NCBI GenBank assembly: GCA_038222915.1
Contig: JBBRHH010000261.1
Location: 1-8,319 of the forward strand
Direction: 5' to 3'
Origin: JBBRHH01 sp038222915
GTDB taxonomy: Bacteria; Planctomycetota; Phycisphaerae; Tepidisphaerales; Tepidisphaeraceae
DNA: 8,319 bases
Shown here: in pieces, positions 1-5,197 of the stretch
Numbering within the stretch: the stretch's first letter is position 1
How the letters are laid out: each line of letters begins with the position of its first letter
Translations under genes and position numbers: made by a program
The notes under the pieces: generated by a model
What the model saw: the letters and a program-made list of their open reading frames with translations, nothing else
Databases searched by the model: none
Told to the model about the DNA's origin: nothing

Positions 1-666
1 GCACTCGACCCTGATCCGGCGGGATCGCGGGTAGCGATTGGTCATTTGAAGAAGGTGATCAAGGCGGCGGAGGTGCTGGGGCTGAAGAAGGTGAACAGCT
101 TCATTGGGCGCGACTGGACGAAGAGTGTGGAGGACAATTGGAAGGGATTCTTGAAGGTCTGGCGGCCTCTGATTGCATTTGCGGAAGATCATGATGTGCG
201 AATCGGTATTGAGAATTGTCCGATGTCGTTCACGAAAGATGAGTGGCCGGGCGGGAAGAACTTGATGACGACGCCGGTGATCTGGCGTCGGGCGTTCAAC
301 GATATTCCGTCGAAACATTTTGGGTTGAATTACGATCCCTCGCATTTTGTGCTGCAGCAAATGGATCCGATTTCACCGCTTCGCGAGTTTCAGGAGAGGT
401 TGTTTCATGTGCACGCAAAGGACGTGAAGATCGATCTCGCTCGGCTGAACGATGTGGGAGTGTTTGCGCATCCGCTGGAGTGGCATCGGCCGAGGATTCC
501 GGGGTTTGGTCAGATCGACTGGGCGCAGCTTATGGGCGCGCTGATGGAGACGAAGTATCGCGGGCCGGTGTGCATTGAGGTGGAGGATGATACGTTTGGA
601 AAATCGCTGGATGGGCGGAAGAGTGCGCTGAAGGTCGCGCGAAACGTGCTGGCGCCGTTTTTTTGA
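1..666 (+). CDS. Sugar phosphate isomerase/epimerase, xylose-isomerase-like TIM barrel (5' partial)
   Basis: The reading frame is open from base 1, so the true start lies upstream; the TTG at 46 is internal (the codons before it read ALDPDPAGSRVAIGH and fit the family). The product belongs to the xylose isomerase-like TIM-barrel superfamily (AP_endonuc_2 fold), which interconverts sugars or sugar phosphates using a bound divalent metal. The usual acidic/His metal ligands are visible: Glu in GIENCP (about 211), Asp in NYDPSH (about 334), His in FHVHAKD (about 412) and Glu in CIEVEDD (about 577). The segment RIPGFGQIDW before the last strand is typical of the subgroup common in planctomycetes. 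About 221 residues are visible; members usually have 270-300, so roughly the first quarter is missing. It ends in TGA 10 bases before the ROK kinase, suggesting cotranscription. The exact substrate cannot be read from the sequence. Confidence 0.88.
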   Translation, partial: ALDPDPAGSRVAIGHLKKVIKAAEVLGLKKVNSFIGRDWTKSVEDNWKGFLKVWRPLIAFAEDHDVRIGIENCPMSFTKDEWPGGKNLMTTPVIWRRAFNDIPSKHFGLNYDPSHFVLQQMDPISPLREFQERLFHVHAKDVKIDLARLNDVGVFAHPLEWHRPRIPGFGQIDWAQLMGALMETKYRGPVCIEVEDDTFGKSLDGRKSALKVARNVLAPFF

Positions 667-676
667 ATTGTGACTT

Positions 677-1645
677 ATGAAGACGCTTTATGCGGGCATC
701 GATCTGGGCGGGACAAACATCAGCGCGGCGCTGGCCGATGCTGAGGGGAATATTGTCGCTTCGGCCAAGACACCAACGGTGTCGCATGAAGCGCCGGATG
801 CGGTCATGGGCCGGATGGCGTCGTTGGTGAACGAACTGGCAGCGAAGAGCGGTGCTCGGCCGGCGGCGCTCGGGATCGGTGCGCCGGGGTTGGTGGATGT
901 GGCGCTCGGGGTGACGAAGTTTTTGCCGAACATGCCAACGCAGTGGCGGGACGTTGGCGTTCGCGCAGTGCTGGAGCCAAACGTCGGTTGTCCGGTGCAT
1001 CTATTGAATGACGCACGGGCCGCGACGCTAGGGGAGCTGGTGTTTGGGCACGGGAAATCGGTGCGGACGATGATCTTTTTTGGATTGGGGACGGGGGTCG
1101 GCGGCGGCGTGGTTGTGGATGGGCGGCTGAGACTTGGGCCGCTGGGGGCGGCCGGGGAGTTGGGGCATCAGACGATTATTCCCGACGGGCCGCTCTGCGG
1201 ATGCGGTAATCGCGGGTGTCTGGAGACGCTCGTGAGCGGACCGGCGATTTCGGCGCAGGGGATGCGGCTCTTTCTAGCGGGGAATGCGCCACGGCTGTAC
1301 GAGATTTGCGACGGAGACGTTTCGAAAGTGACGCCGGCAACAATGGCGCAGGCGGCGGTGGCGGGAGATGCGTCGGTGGGCGCGGCCATCGAGCGGGCTG
1401 CGGGCTGGCTCGGAATTGGCGCGGCCAATCTGGTGACTGCGCTACATCCCGAACTCGTCGTCATCGGCGGTGGCGTCGCGGAGATGGGAGACTTGCTGCT
1501 GGAGCCTGTCCGAAAGACGATTCGGCAGCGGGTGGGAATGTTCCCGGCGGAGTCGGTGCGGGTGGAAAAGTCGATGCTGGGGGATCGGGCCGGATTGTTC
1601 GGAGCGATCGCGCTCGCCGTCAGAGGGGGCGTTGAACCTGGATAA
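677..1645 (+). CDS. ROK-family sugar kinase (glucokinase-like)
   Basis: A 322-residue protein of the ROK family, which phosphorylates hexoses or amino sugars with ATP in the cytoplasm. Visible motifs in order: the phosphate-binding DLGGTN (residues 9-14), LND with the likely catalytic base Asp112, the glycine-rich FGLGTGVGGG (about 135-144), the sugar- and zinc-binding ExGH (Glu161, His164), and the zinc cysteines in CGCGNRGC (Cys174, Cys176, Cys181). A second nucleotide-binding stretch, VVIGGG, sits at 261-266. Length and motif order fit full-length kinases rather than ROK repressors, because no N-terminal helix-turn-helix is present. The ATG at 677 has no convincing Shine-Dalgarno sequence, and expression may rely on coupling to the isomerase 10 bases upstream. 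It lies between a sugar isomerase and DeoC, so it probably phosphorylates the sugar handled by that cassette; glucokinase is the default guess, but fructose or N-acetylhexosamine is also possible. Confidence 0.92.
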   Translation: MKTLYAGIDLGGTNISAALADAEGNIVASAKTPTVSHEAPDAVMGRMASLVNELAAKSGARPAALGIGAPGLVDVALGVTKFLPNMPTQWRDVGVRAVLEPNVGCPVHLLNDARAATLGELVFGHGKSVRTMIFFGLGTGVGGGVVVDGRLRLGPLGAAGELGHQTIIPDGPLCGCGNRGCLETLVSGPAISAQGMRLFLAGNAPRLYEICDGDVSKVTPATMAQAAVAGDASVGAAIERAAGWLGIGAANLVTALHPELVVIGGGVAEMGDLLLEPVRKTIRQRVGMFPAESVRVEKSMLGDRAGLFGAIALAVRGGVEPG

Positions 1646-1660
1646 CAATTGGAACGCATT

Positions 1661-2455
1661 ATGAAATACACCTATGAACAACTTGCCAAGATGATCGATC
1701 ATTCACTGCTGCATCCGACCATGACGGATCAGGAACTGGAGGATGGCTGCAAGCTGGCGGCCAAGTACCGCGTGGCATCGGTCTGCATCAAGCCATATGC
1801 GGTGAAGGCCGCGGCGAAACTGCTGGAGGGAACATGTGTATTCGTCGGAGCGGTGATCGGGTTTCCACACGGCAATTCGACGACCGAATCCAAGCGATAC
1901 GAGACGGAGCTTGCCTGTAACGACGGCGCGGTGGAGATCGATATGGTGATCAACATCGGGAAGGCTCTTGGCGGGGATTTCGCGTACGTAGAGCGGGACA
2001 TCAAGGCCGTGTGCGATGAAGCCCATGCGCGCGGCGCGAAGGTGAAAGTGATTTTTGAGAACGATTATTTAACCAAGGGCGGGGCCGGGCTTTCGAGCGA
2101 TGATTTCAAGCGAAAGCTGTGCGAGATCAGCGAGCGTGCGGGTGTGGATTGGGTGAAGACGTCGAGCGGGTACGGATTCATCAAGCAGCCGGATGGAGGT
2201 TACAACTATAAGGGCGCGACCGAGCACGATCTGACGCTGATGCGGGCAAGCGTTTCGGAAAAGGTGCAGGTAAAGGCGGCCGGAGGGGTGCGCGACCTGG
2301 ACGGACTGATCAAGGTGCGCGACCTGGGTGTGAGCCGTTGTGGCGCGACGGCGACGGCGATGATGATGGATGACTATCGAAAGCGCGAGGCGGCGGAGAA
2401 GGCCGGGGAGAGCGTGGCGGCCGGGAGTGCGGGAATTGGGAAGGGCGGGTATTGA
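1661..2455 (+). CDS. deoC: Deoxyribose-phosphate aldolase
   Basis: A class I aldolase that cleaves 2-deoxyribose 5-phosphate to glyceraldehyde 3-phosphate and acetaldehyde, normally the last step of deoxynucleoside breakdown. The 264-residue product begins at the ATG at 1661; a TTG at 1649 in the same frame would add four residues (MERI) but the family alignment starts near KYTYEQLAKMIDHSLL. The Schiff-base lysine is Lys166 in DWVKTSSGYGF, the second active-site lysine is Lys205 in VKAAGGVRD, and the conserved Asp94 lies in VEIDMVINIG. The phosphate-binding region follows as SRCGATATA. Length matches the family. A weak GGA seven bases before the ATG is the only ribosome-binding hint. It follows the ROK kinase by 15 bases as the last gene of the sugar cassette and runs convergently toward tRNA-Leu. 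A 14-base direct repeat, GGTGCGCGACCTGG, at 2287-2300 and 2314-2327 encodes VRDL twice, in frame. Confidence 0.95.
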   Translation: MKYTYEQLAKMIDHSLLHPTMTDQELEDGCKLAAKYRVASVCIKPYAVKAAAKLLEGTCVFVGAVIGFPHGNSTTESKRYETELACNDGAVEIDMVINIGKALGGDFAYVERDIKAVCDEAHARGAKVKVIFENDYLTKGGAGLSSDDFKRKLCEISERAGVDWVKTSSGYGFIKQPDGGYNYKGATEHDLTLMRASVSEKVQVKAAGGVRDLDGLIKVRDLGVSRCGATATAMMMDDYRKREAAEKAGESVAAGSAGIGKGGY

Positions 2456-2484
2456 GGTGTGCGATTGCGGAAGTTTTCGGCGAT

Positions 2485-2569
2485 TGCCCCAGGTGGGAAT
2501 CGAACCCACACGAGCCTTGCGGCTCAACGGATTTTAAGTCCGTAGCGTCTGCCGTTCCGCCACAGGGGC
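2485..2569 (-). tRNA. tRNA-Leu (anticodon UAA)
   Basis: Read on the minus strand, the 85 bases fold as a class II tRNA. The acceptor stem GCCCCTG pairs with CTGGGGC, apart from one U-U mismatch at positions 6-67. A D arm follows, then an anticodon stem ACGGA/TCCGT around the loop CTTAAAA with anticodon TAA (plus-strand 2534-2536), a long variable arm (GAGCC, loop GCAA, GGCTC) and a T arm (GTGGG, TTCGATT, CCCAC). The discriminator is A, as expected for leucine. CCA is not encoded: the bases after the discriminator read ATC. The gene lies tail to tail with deoC, 29 bases away. Confidence 0.95.
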
Positions 2570-2758
2570 TTCTTGGGTTCAGAATCGATTGCTGGCAAGA
2601 GGTTTAAGACGCCACCGACTGATGAGGGTGGCGAGTCGATTCAACGTCACGTTAGCGATTCCGTTAGTAGAGATCACTCAGTAATTCTATCAGCGCGGCT
2701 CTTTTCGAGCCAATCGATACCCGCAACGGTACTCGCGATTTCCCGGCGGCGTTCCTAT
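2570..2758. other. Noncoding spacer between tRNA-Leu and the toxin-like gene
   Basis: No credible coding frame was found here on either strand. A plus-strand frame can be read from a TTG near 2573 into the toxin gene, but it resembles nothing, has no ribosome site and is antisense to a recognisable protein. The spacer holds one perfect hairpin (2610-2633, listed separately). Base composition is low in GC for this window: 28 of 60 bases in 2641-2700 are G or C, against 40 of 60 in 1981-2040 inside deoC. The promoter for the tRNA must lie here, but I could not identify it with confidence. Confidence 0.6.
2610..2633. terminator. Hairpin without U-tract, possible weak terminator
   Basis: CGCCACC (2610-2616) and GGTGGCG (2627-2633) form a perfect 7-bp stem around a 10-base loop. 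On the minus strand it lies 125 bases downstream of the toxin-like gene and 40 bases upstream of the tRNA. The bases after it on that strand read TCTTAAACC, so there is no run of U as in an intrinsic terminator. It could be a weak terminator, an RNA-stabilising hairpin or chance. Confidence 0.3.
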
Positions 2759-3190
2759 TCATCGCTTGCTGATTGGATCAGTTCCATTGTCGGAAATAAC
2801 GGCATCCGGGTTGTTGACGAGCCCTTGATGGACCAGAAGACGCTTGAAATCCATTGGTGTCCGGCGAGAGATCATGGCACCGGCGCGAATCCTGGCCAGT
2901 AAACTGTCCGAGACCGGCTCGTAAACATCGATCAGCTTTGCCTGCACCATCCTATCAAGATCCGCATTCGACGCTTTTGTATTGCCCCGAGAGTACGTAA
3001 TGCATGTTCGAGGTACGACGCAAGTTGAATGTTCTCCCTTGAGAAGGATGCAGGATTGGTCCTACCGCGCGTCGTAGCTTGTCTTCCCAACGAACAACAC
3101 AGACTCTGGAAATCGGATGGGATCGGAGATGATTATTTTGGCGTGCCTGTCTACAGCCTTGGCGAGCCGGAAAACATCGCCGGCTTTCAT
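2759..3190 (-). pseudogene. Toxin-like partner of the Panacea antitoxin, interrupted by one in-frame TAG
   Basis: One minus-strand frame runs from ATG at 3190 to TGA at 2761-2759, 144 codons including the stop, and is broken only by TAG at codon 43 (plus-strand 3062-3064). Both sides read as one protein. Residues 1-42 begin MKAGDVFRL and contain IIISDP and VLFVGKTSY, like the first strands of a PemK/MazF-like barrel. After the stop come DQSCILLKGEH (44-54), PRTCITY and a helical end with SDSLLARIRAG and RRTPMDFKRLL. From memory this resembles a family of small uncharacterised proteins often encoded beside DUF4065 genes; the toxin role is inferred. The start overlaps the antitoxin stop as ATGA and has a good Shine-Dalgarno sequence, so translation still appears provided for. 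Chain termination at 42 residues should abolish function unless TAG is read through. TAG is a real stop in this genome, since the NIPSNAP gene ends with it. A sequencing error is the main alternative. A 62-residue remainder could start at ATG 2950. Confidence 0.72.
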
Positions 3191-3753
3191 GGGGTCCTCA
3201 CAGATGCCAACGCCATTGAAATAGCGTCTTCGCTTGCCTCCTCTTCGACAATTCGCTCTTCGTAGCCGATCATGCCGAGAGCGTCGAGCACATCGTGAAG
3301 GGAAACGTCCTCTTTGCTACCTACAGGCGGCTGGTTCTTTATCCATTCGGGAAACTTGTGCGTCTCATCTGCGATGGCATAGTCGGTCATGCCGTGCCGC
3401 ACGGCACTAACCACGCGAAGCTTGGCAATCTCGTATTCGGATAGGCGGCCATCGCCCGGATCGGCCACAAGGACATGGTCGCGCTTGCCCTCTCGCGCTA
3501 TGTACTTATCCCAAATTGTGTTTTCCCCTCCTGCTTCTCCGCGAATCAGCTTGTATGTGGTTGAAAGAACTGGACCGTGATCCATCGCAACGATCTTGTC
3601 TCCGGTGATTGGCCGCAGCGTTTCTGCGATGCTCTCCCGGTCTGCGATATAGAGGAGCTTCAGAAGACGAAGACGTGTCATCTTACCCTGATGTGCTTTC
3701 AGCAACTGCGCGCTGGCCTGCACCGCTTTTAACGCATCGAATGGAATAATCAT
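3187..3753 (-). CDS. Panacea-domain (DUF4065) antitoxin, SocA/GepA-like
   Basis: A protein of 188 residues carrying the Panacea domain, a promiscuous antitoxin domain that neutralises many unrelated toxins. The signature is clear: LLKLLYIADRE (about 30-40), PITGDKIVAMDHGPV (about 48-62) followed by STTYKLI, and later LSEYEIAKL (about 104-112) and HKFPEWIKN (about 132-140). The C terminus is acidic (EERIVEEEASED). I chose ATG at 3753, where MIIPFDALK begins the recognisable domain and GCAGG lies seven bases upstream. A GTG at 3810 would add 19 unconserved residues and lies only one base after a TATAAT box. The stop overlaps the start of the toxin-like gene (ATGA), so the pair is translated together, antitoxin first. 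Base composition is lower in GC than the flanks (32 of 60 in 3481-3540), consistent with horizontal acquisition. With its toxin broken, the antitoxin may persist as an orphan. Confidence 0.87.
   Translation of the reverse strand: MIIPFDALKAVQASAQLLKAHQGKMTRLRLLKLLYIADRESIAETLRPITGDKIVAMDHGPVLSTTYKLIRGEAGGENTIWDKYIAREGKRDHVLVADPGDGRLSEYEIAKLRVVSAVRHGMTDYAIADETHKFPEWIKNQPPVGSKEDVSLHDVLDALGMIGYEERIVEEEASEDAISMALASVRTP
3195..3199 (-). promoter_or_regulatory. Shine-Dalgarno sequence of the toxin-like gene
   Basis: On the minus strand GAGGA (3199 to 3195) lies four bases before the ATG at 3190, inside the last codons of the antitoxin gene. With the ATGA overlap this indicates translational coupling. 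It supports 3190 as the authentic start of the interrupted gene. Confidence 0.6.
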
Positions 3754-3811
3754 TGGACTGCCTGCCTTGGCTGCTTGTGCTCGACTGCCGGTACGGTCCC
3801 ACCTGGACACG

Positions 3812-3817
3812 ATTATA
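3812..3817 (-). promoter_or_regulatory. Perfect TATAAT -10 box upstream of the antitoxin
   Basis: TATAAT on the minus strand lies 58 bases before the chosen antitoxin ATG at 3753. I see no good -35 hexamer 16-18 bases upstream (the 17-base position reads GCGCAG). Transcription from it would begin near 3805, inside or after the alternative GTG at 3810, which argues for the start at 3753. Confidence 0.4.
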
Positions 3818-3850
3818 TGTGCTTCACCGGTCGCCTGCGCGATATTGTTC

Positions 3851-3871
3851 TGATCGCACGTGACGCGATCA
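3851..3871 (-). terminator. Stop-codon hairpin after the acid phosphatase gene, no U-tract
   Basis: TGATCGC and GCGATCA (7-bp perfect stem) flank a 7-base loop. On the minus strand the stem begins exactly at the TGA stop of the phosphatase gene. The following bases read GAACAATATCG, so no U-run is present. It may pause transcription, protect the mRNA 3' end or, being symmetric, bind a protein; termination is only inferred. Confidence 0.35.
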
Positions 3872-4567
3872 ATGGCCCACCTTGGCGTCGGCCAGGCATT
3901 CTTCCTTTGCTTTTTCCAAGGCTGATTTGAAGGCTTCGTTGGCCAGCAGGCGTTTGGCTATTTCTGCGCCCAACACCTGCCCCGCCACTACGTCGCTGGG
4001 ATAGTGCATGCCGGCGAGGAAGCGGTCTTCGCCGATCTGGCGCCCTCTGGCCATCAGTTCGGCGCGGTGTTCGGGGAACATTTCTGAGAGAACTGTCGCC
4101 CAGACAATGCCCCTTGTAGCGTGGCCGCTGGGGTAGGAATTGGTCTTCTCCAACTGCACGCACGGGACGATGCGCTTGTCGGCGAGCGCTGGGCGCTTGC
4201 GGATCCATTGGTCCTTGGCGGCCCCGGAAACCGACCGCGTCTGATTGTAAACGACGTTCATCAGGTCGCGGGTGAGCGGGAGCTCGTCCGGATTAAACCA
4301 GGCCCCCAGGACTGTTGCGAAGGCGAAGACGGTTACTTCTTCTTCGGACTTGCACCGGGCTTCATCCTCTGGGGTGCGTTTATGCTGGAGGATCAGCATC
4401 GTGTCGACTTCGACCAGGTGTGCGGCAGAGTCGTCTTTAGGCGGGTCAGGGAGAAGTGCATGAAAGTCGAACTGCTCGGGGCTGATGTAGGCCGGCTGGG
4501 TGGCCGGGGCGAGGCCAACACCGATCAGGACGAGAATCGAGAGGAATAGGGAGCGGAACGGCTGCAT
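3869..4567 (-). CDS. Class A nonspecific acid phosphatase (PhoN-type, PAP2 superfamily), exported
   Basis: A 232-residue vanadium-haloperoxidase-fold phosphatase that releases phosphate from diverse organic monoesters outside the cytoplasm. All three parts of the active site are visible: K-x6-RP as Lys118 to Arg125-Pro126, PSGH at 146-149 with His149 as the proton donor pair partner, and DR-x5-H-x3-D at 181-192 with His188 as the expected nucleophile. Only the usual Ser before Arg182 is replaced by Asp. An N-terminal hydrophobic stretch (residues 7-20) ending at GLA-PA is a typical signal peptide, so it should be periplasmic or secreted. The length fits class A enzymes (about 230-250). GAAGG lies seven bases before the ATG. 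It follows the NIPSNAP gene by 30 bases on the same strand, so the two are probably cotranscribed. Confidence 0.92.
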   Translation of the reverse strand: MQPFRSLFLSILVLIGVGLAPATQPAYISPEQFDFHALLPDPPKDDSAAHLVEVDTMLILQHKRTPEDEARCKSEEEVTVFAFATVLGAWFNPDELPLTRDLMNVVYNQTRSVSGAAKDQWIRKRPALADKRIVPCVQLEKTNSYPSGHATRGIVWATVLSEMFPEHRAELMARGRQIGEDRFLAGMHYPSDVVAGQVLGAEIAKRLLANEAFKSALEKAKEECLADAKVGH

Positions 4568-4575
4568 GGTCGGGC

Positions 4576-4595
4576 CTTCGCTGGCGTGCTCGAAG
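4576..4595 (-). promoter_or_regulatory. Small hairpin covering the phosphatase ribosome site
   Basis: CTTCG and CGAAG form a 5-bp stem around a 10-base loop in the gap between the NIPSNAP and phosphatase genes. On the minus strand the 3' arm CGAAG contributes to the GAAGG Shine-Dalgarno sequence, so folding could hide it until translating ribosomes leave the NIPSNAP gene. The stem is short and may be chance. Confidence 0.2.
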
Positions 4596-4597
4596 CG

Positions 4598-5017
4598 CTA
4601 CTTGATCGGGGAATAATCTGTCGGATTCATGTAGACCGAGACGACGTTGTCAACCAGTTTGCCGTCTTTCTCCGAGTCGGCCTTCGCCTTGATCCACTCG
4701 GGGTCTTCCTGGAACGCCTTCCAGGATTTTTCGCGGGCATCTTTGTCGGGGTAGGCAAGGATGTAGACGAGGGTGTTCTTGCTCGTAGGGCCGTCGGCCG
4801 GAGTCCAATAGCCGATAAGGGTCATGCCGTGCTTCTGGAAGAGGGCGTTGGTGTGGTCGCGGAAGCGCGCGTGCAGGGCCCGCAGCTTGCCTTCGGCGGC
4901 TGTGTACGTGCGCATCTCAAAAAAACGATTCACAGGTTCCTTTCTTTCCTCGGCCATGGCGAGGGGGGTCAGAAGAAATGCGAGGCAAGCCAACGCCATC
5001 AGGGATGTTCTTGACAT
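4598..5017 (-). CDS. Secreted NIPSNAP-family protein
   Basis: A 139-residue protein of the NIPSNAP family, small alpha/beta-barrel proteins of ferredoxin-like fold with no agreed biochemical role; bacterial members are often exported and common in planctomycetes. The domain runs from RFFEMRTYTA (31-40) through LRALHARF (46-53), FQKHGMTLIGYW (60-71) and LVYILAYPD (83-91) to the terminal TDYSPIK. An N-terminal hydrophobic segment (5-20) ends at LAMA-EERK, a signal peptidase I type site after Ala22. I chose ATG at 5017 because it gives this clean signal peptide; an in-frame start at 5131 would add 38 unrelated residues and bury it. There is no Shine-Dalgarno sequence, but a -10-like box ends seven bases before the ATG. 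The gene ends in TAG, which matters for reading the TAG in the toxin-like gene. Confidence 0.88.
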   Translation of the reverse strand: MSRTSLMALACLAFLLTPLAMAEERKEPVNRFFEMRTYTAAEGKLRALHARFRDHTNALFQKHGMTLIGYWTPADGPTSKNTLVYILAYPDKDAREKSWKAFQEDPEWIKAKADSEKDGKLVDNVVSVYMNPTDYSPIK

Positions 5018-5024
5018 GGTGGGT

Positions 5025-5052
5025 ATTGTAGGGATTTGTAGAAAAATGAAAA
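5025..5052 (-). promoter_or_regulatory. Candidate promoter of the NIPSNAP-phosphatase pair (leaderless)
   Basis: On the minus strand TTTTCA (5052-5047) and TACAAT (5030-5025) are separated by 16 bases, matching the sigma-70 consensus at 4 and 5 of 6 positions. A transcript starting about seven bases after the -10 box would begin at or next to the ATG at 5017, with essentially no leader. The absence of any ribosome site agrees with that. Confidence 0.4.
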
Positions 5053-5087
5053 ATCCGCAGATGCGGTCGATCGCTTGAAGTCTGCCC

Positions 5088-5115
5088 TTTTCAATCGGCG
5101 GCGAATCCGCATAAT
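5088..5115 (+). promoter_or_regulatory. Candidate promoter of the zinc-ribbon/rnhA pair
   Basis: TTTTCA (5088-5093), a 16-base spacer and CATAAT (5110-5115) match the sigma-70 consensus at 4 and 5 of 6 positions. Transcription would start near 5122, leaving a leader of about 75 bases before the ATG at 5198. The spacing and -35 hexamer are the same as in the divergent NIPSNAP promoter in this 180-base gap. Confidence 0.35.
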
Positions 5116-5185
5116 AAACCAGTTGCCTCACTCCCGCGATGGCCGCTAAACAGTAATGTGGGAGGTGGAGAGTCGAAACGCATTG

Positions 5186-5191
5186 AAGGAA
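5186..5191 (+). promoter_or_regulatory. Shine-Dalgarno sequence of the zinc-ribbon gene
   Basis: AAGGAA lies six bases before the ATG at 5198 and decides the start against the in-frame ATG at 5156, which has no ribosome site. It is one of the few clear Shine-Dalgarno sequences in the window. Confidence 0.65.
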
Positions 5192-5197
5192 GCAAGC

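Noticed and set aside
2287..2327. 14-base direct repeat in deoC as a mobile or regulatory repeat
   Set aside because: It is in frame, encodes VRDL twice at conserved places of the family, and has no further copies that I could see.
2575..2590. GGGTTC followed by AATCGATT beside the tRNA, as a possible duplicated T-arm (att remnant)
   Set aside because: The match to the tRNA T arm is broken by three extra bases and does not extend; no integrase is present.
2573..2902. Plus-strand frame of 109 codons starting at a TTG beside the tRNA
   Set aside because: It starts next to the tRNA 5' end, has no ribosome site, resembles no family and runs antisense to the recognisable toxin-like gene.
3062..3064. 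Genome-wide reassignment of TAG to an amino acid as the explanation for the interrupted toxin
   Set aside because: The NIPSNAP gene ends in TAG exactly where the family ends (TDYSPIK), so TAG functions as a stop here.
3029..3265. Plus-strand frame of 78 codons across the toxin and antitoxin junction
   Set aside because: It is antisense to both genes of a pair supported by family motifs, a Shine-Dalgarno sequence and an ATGA overlap.
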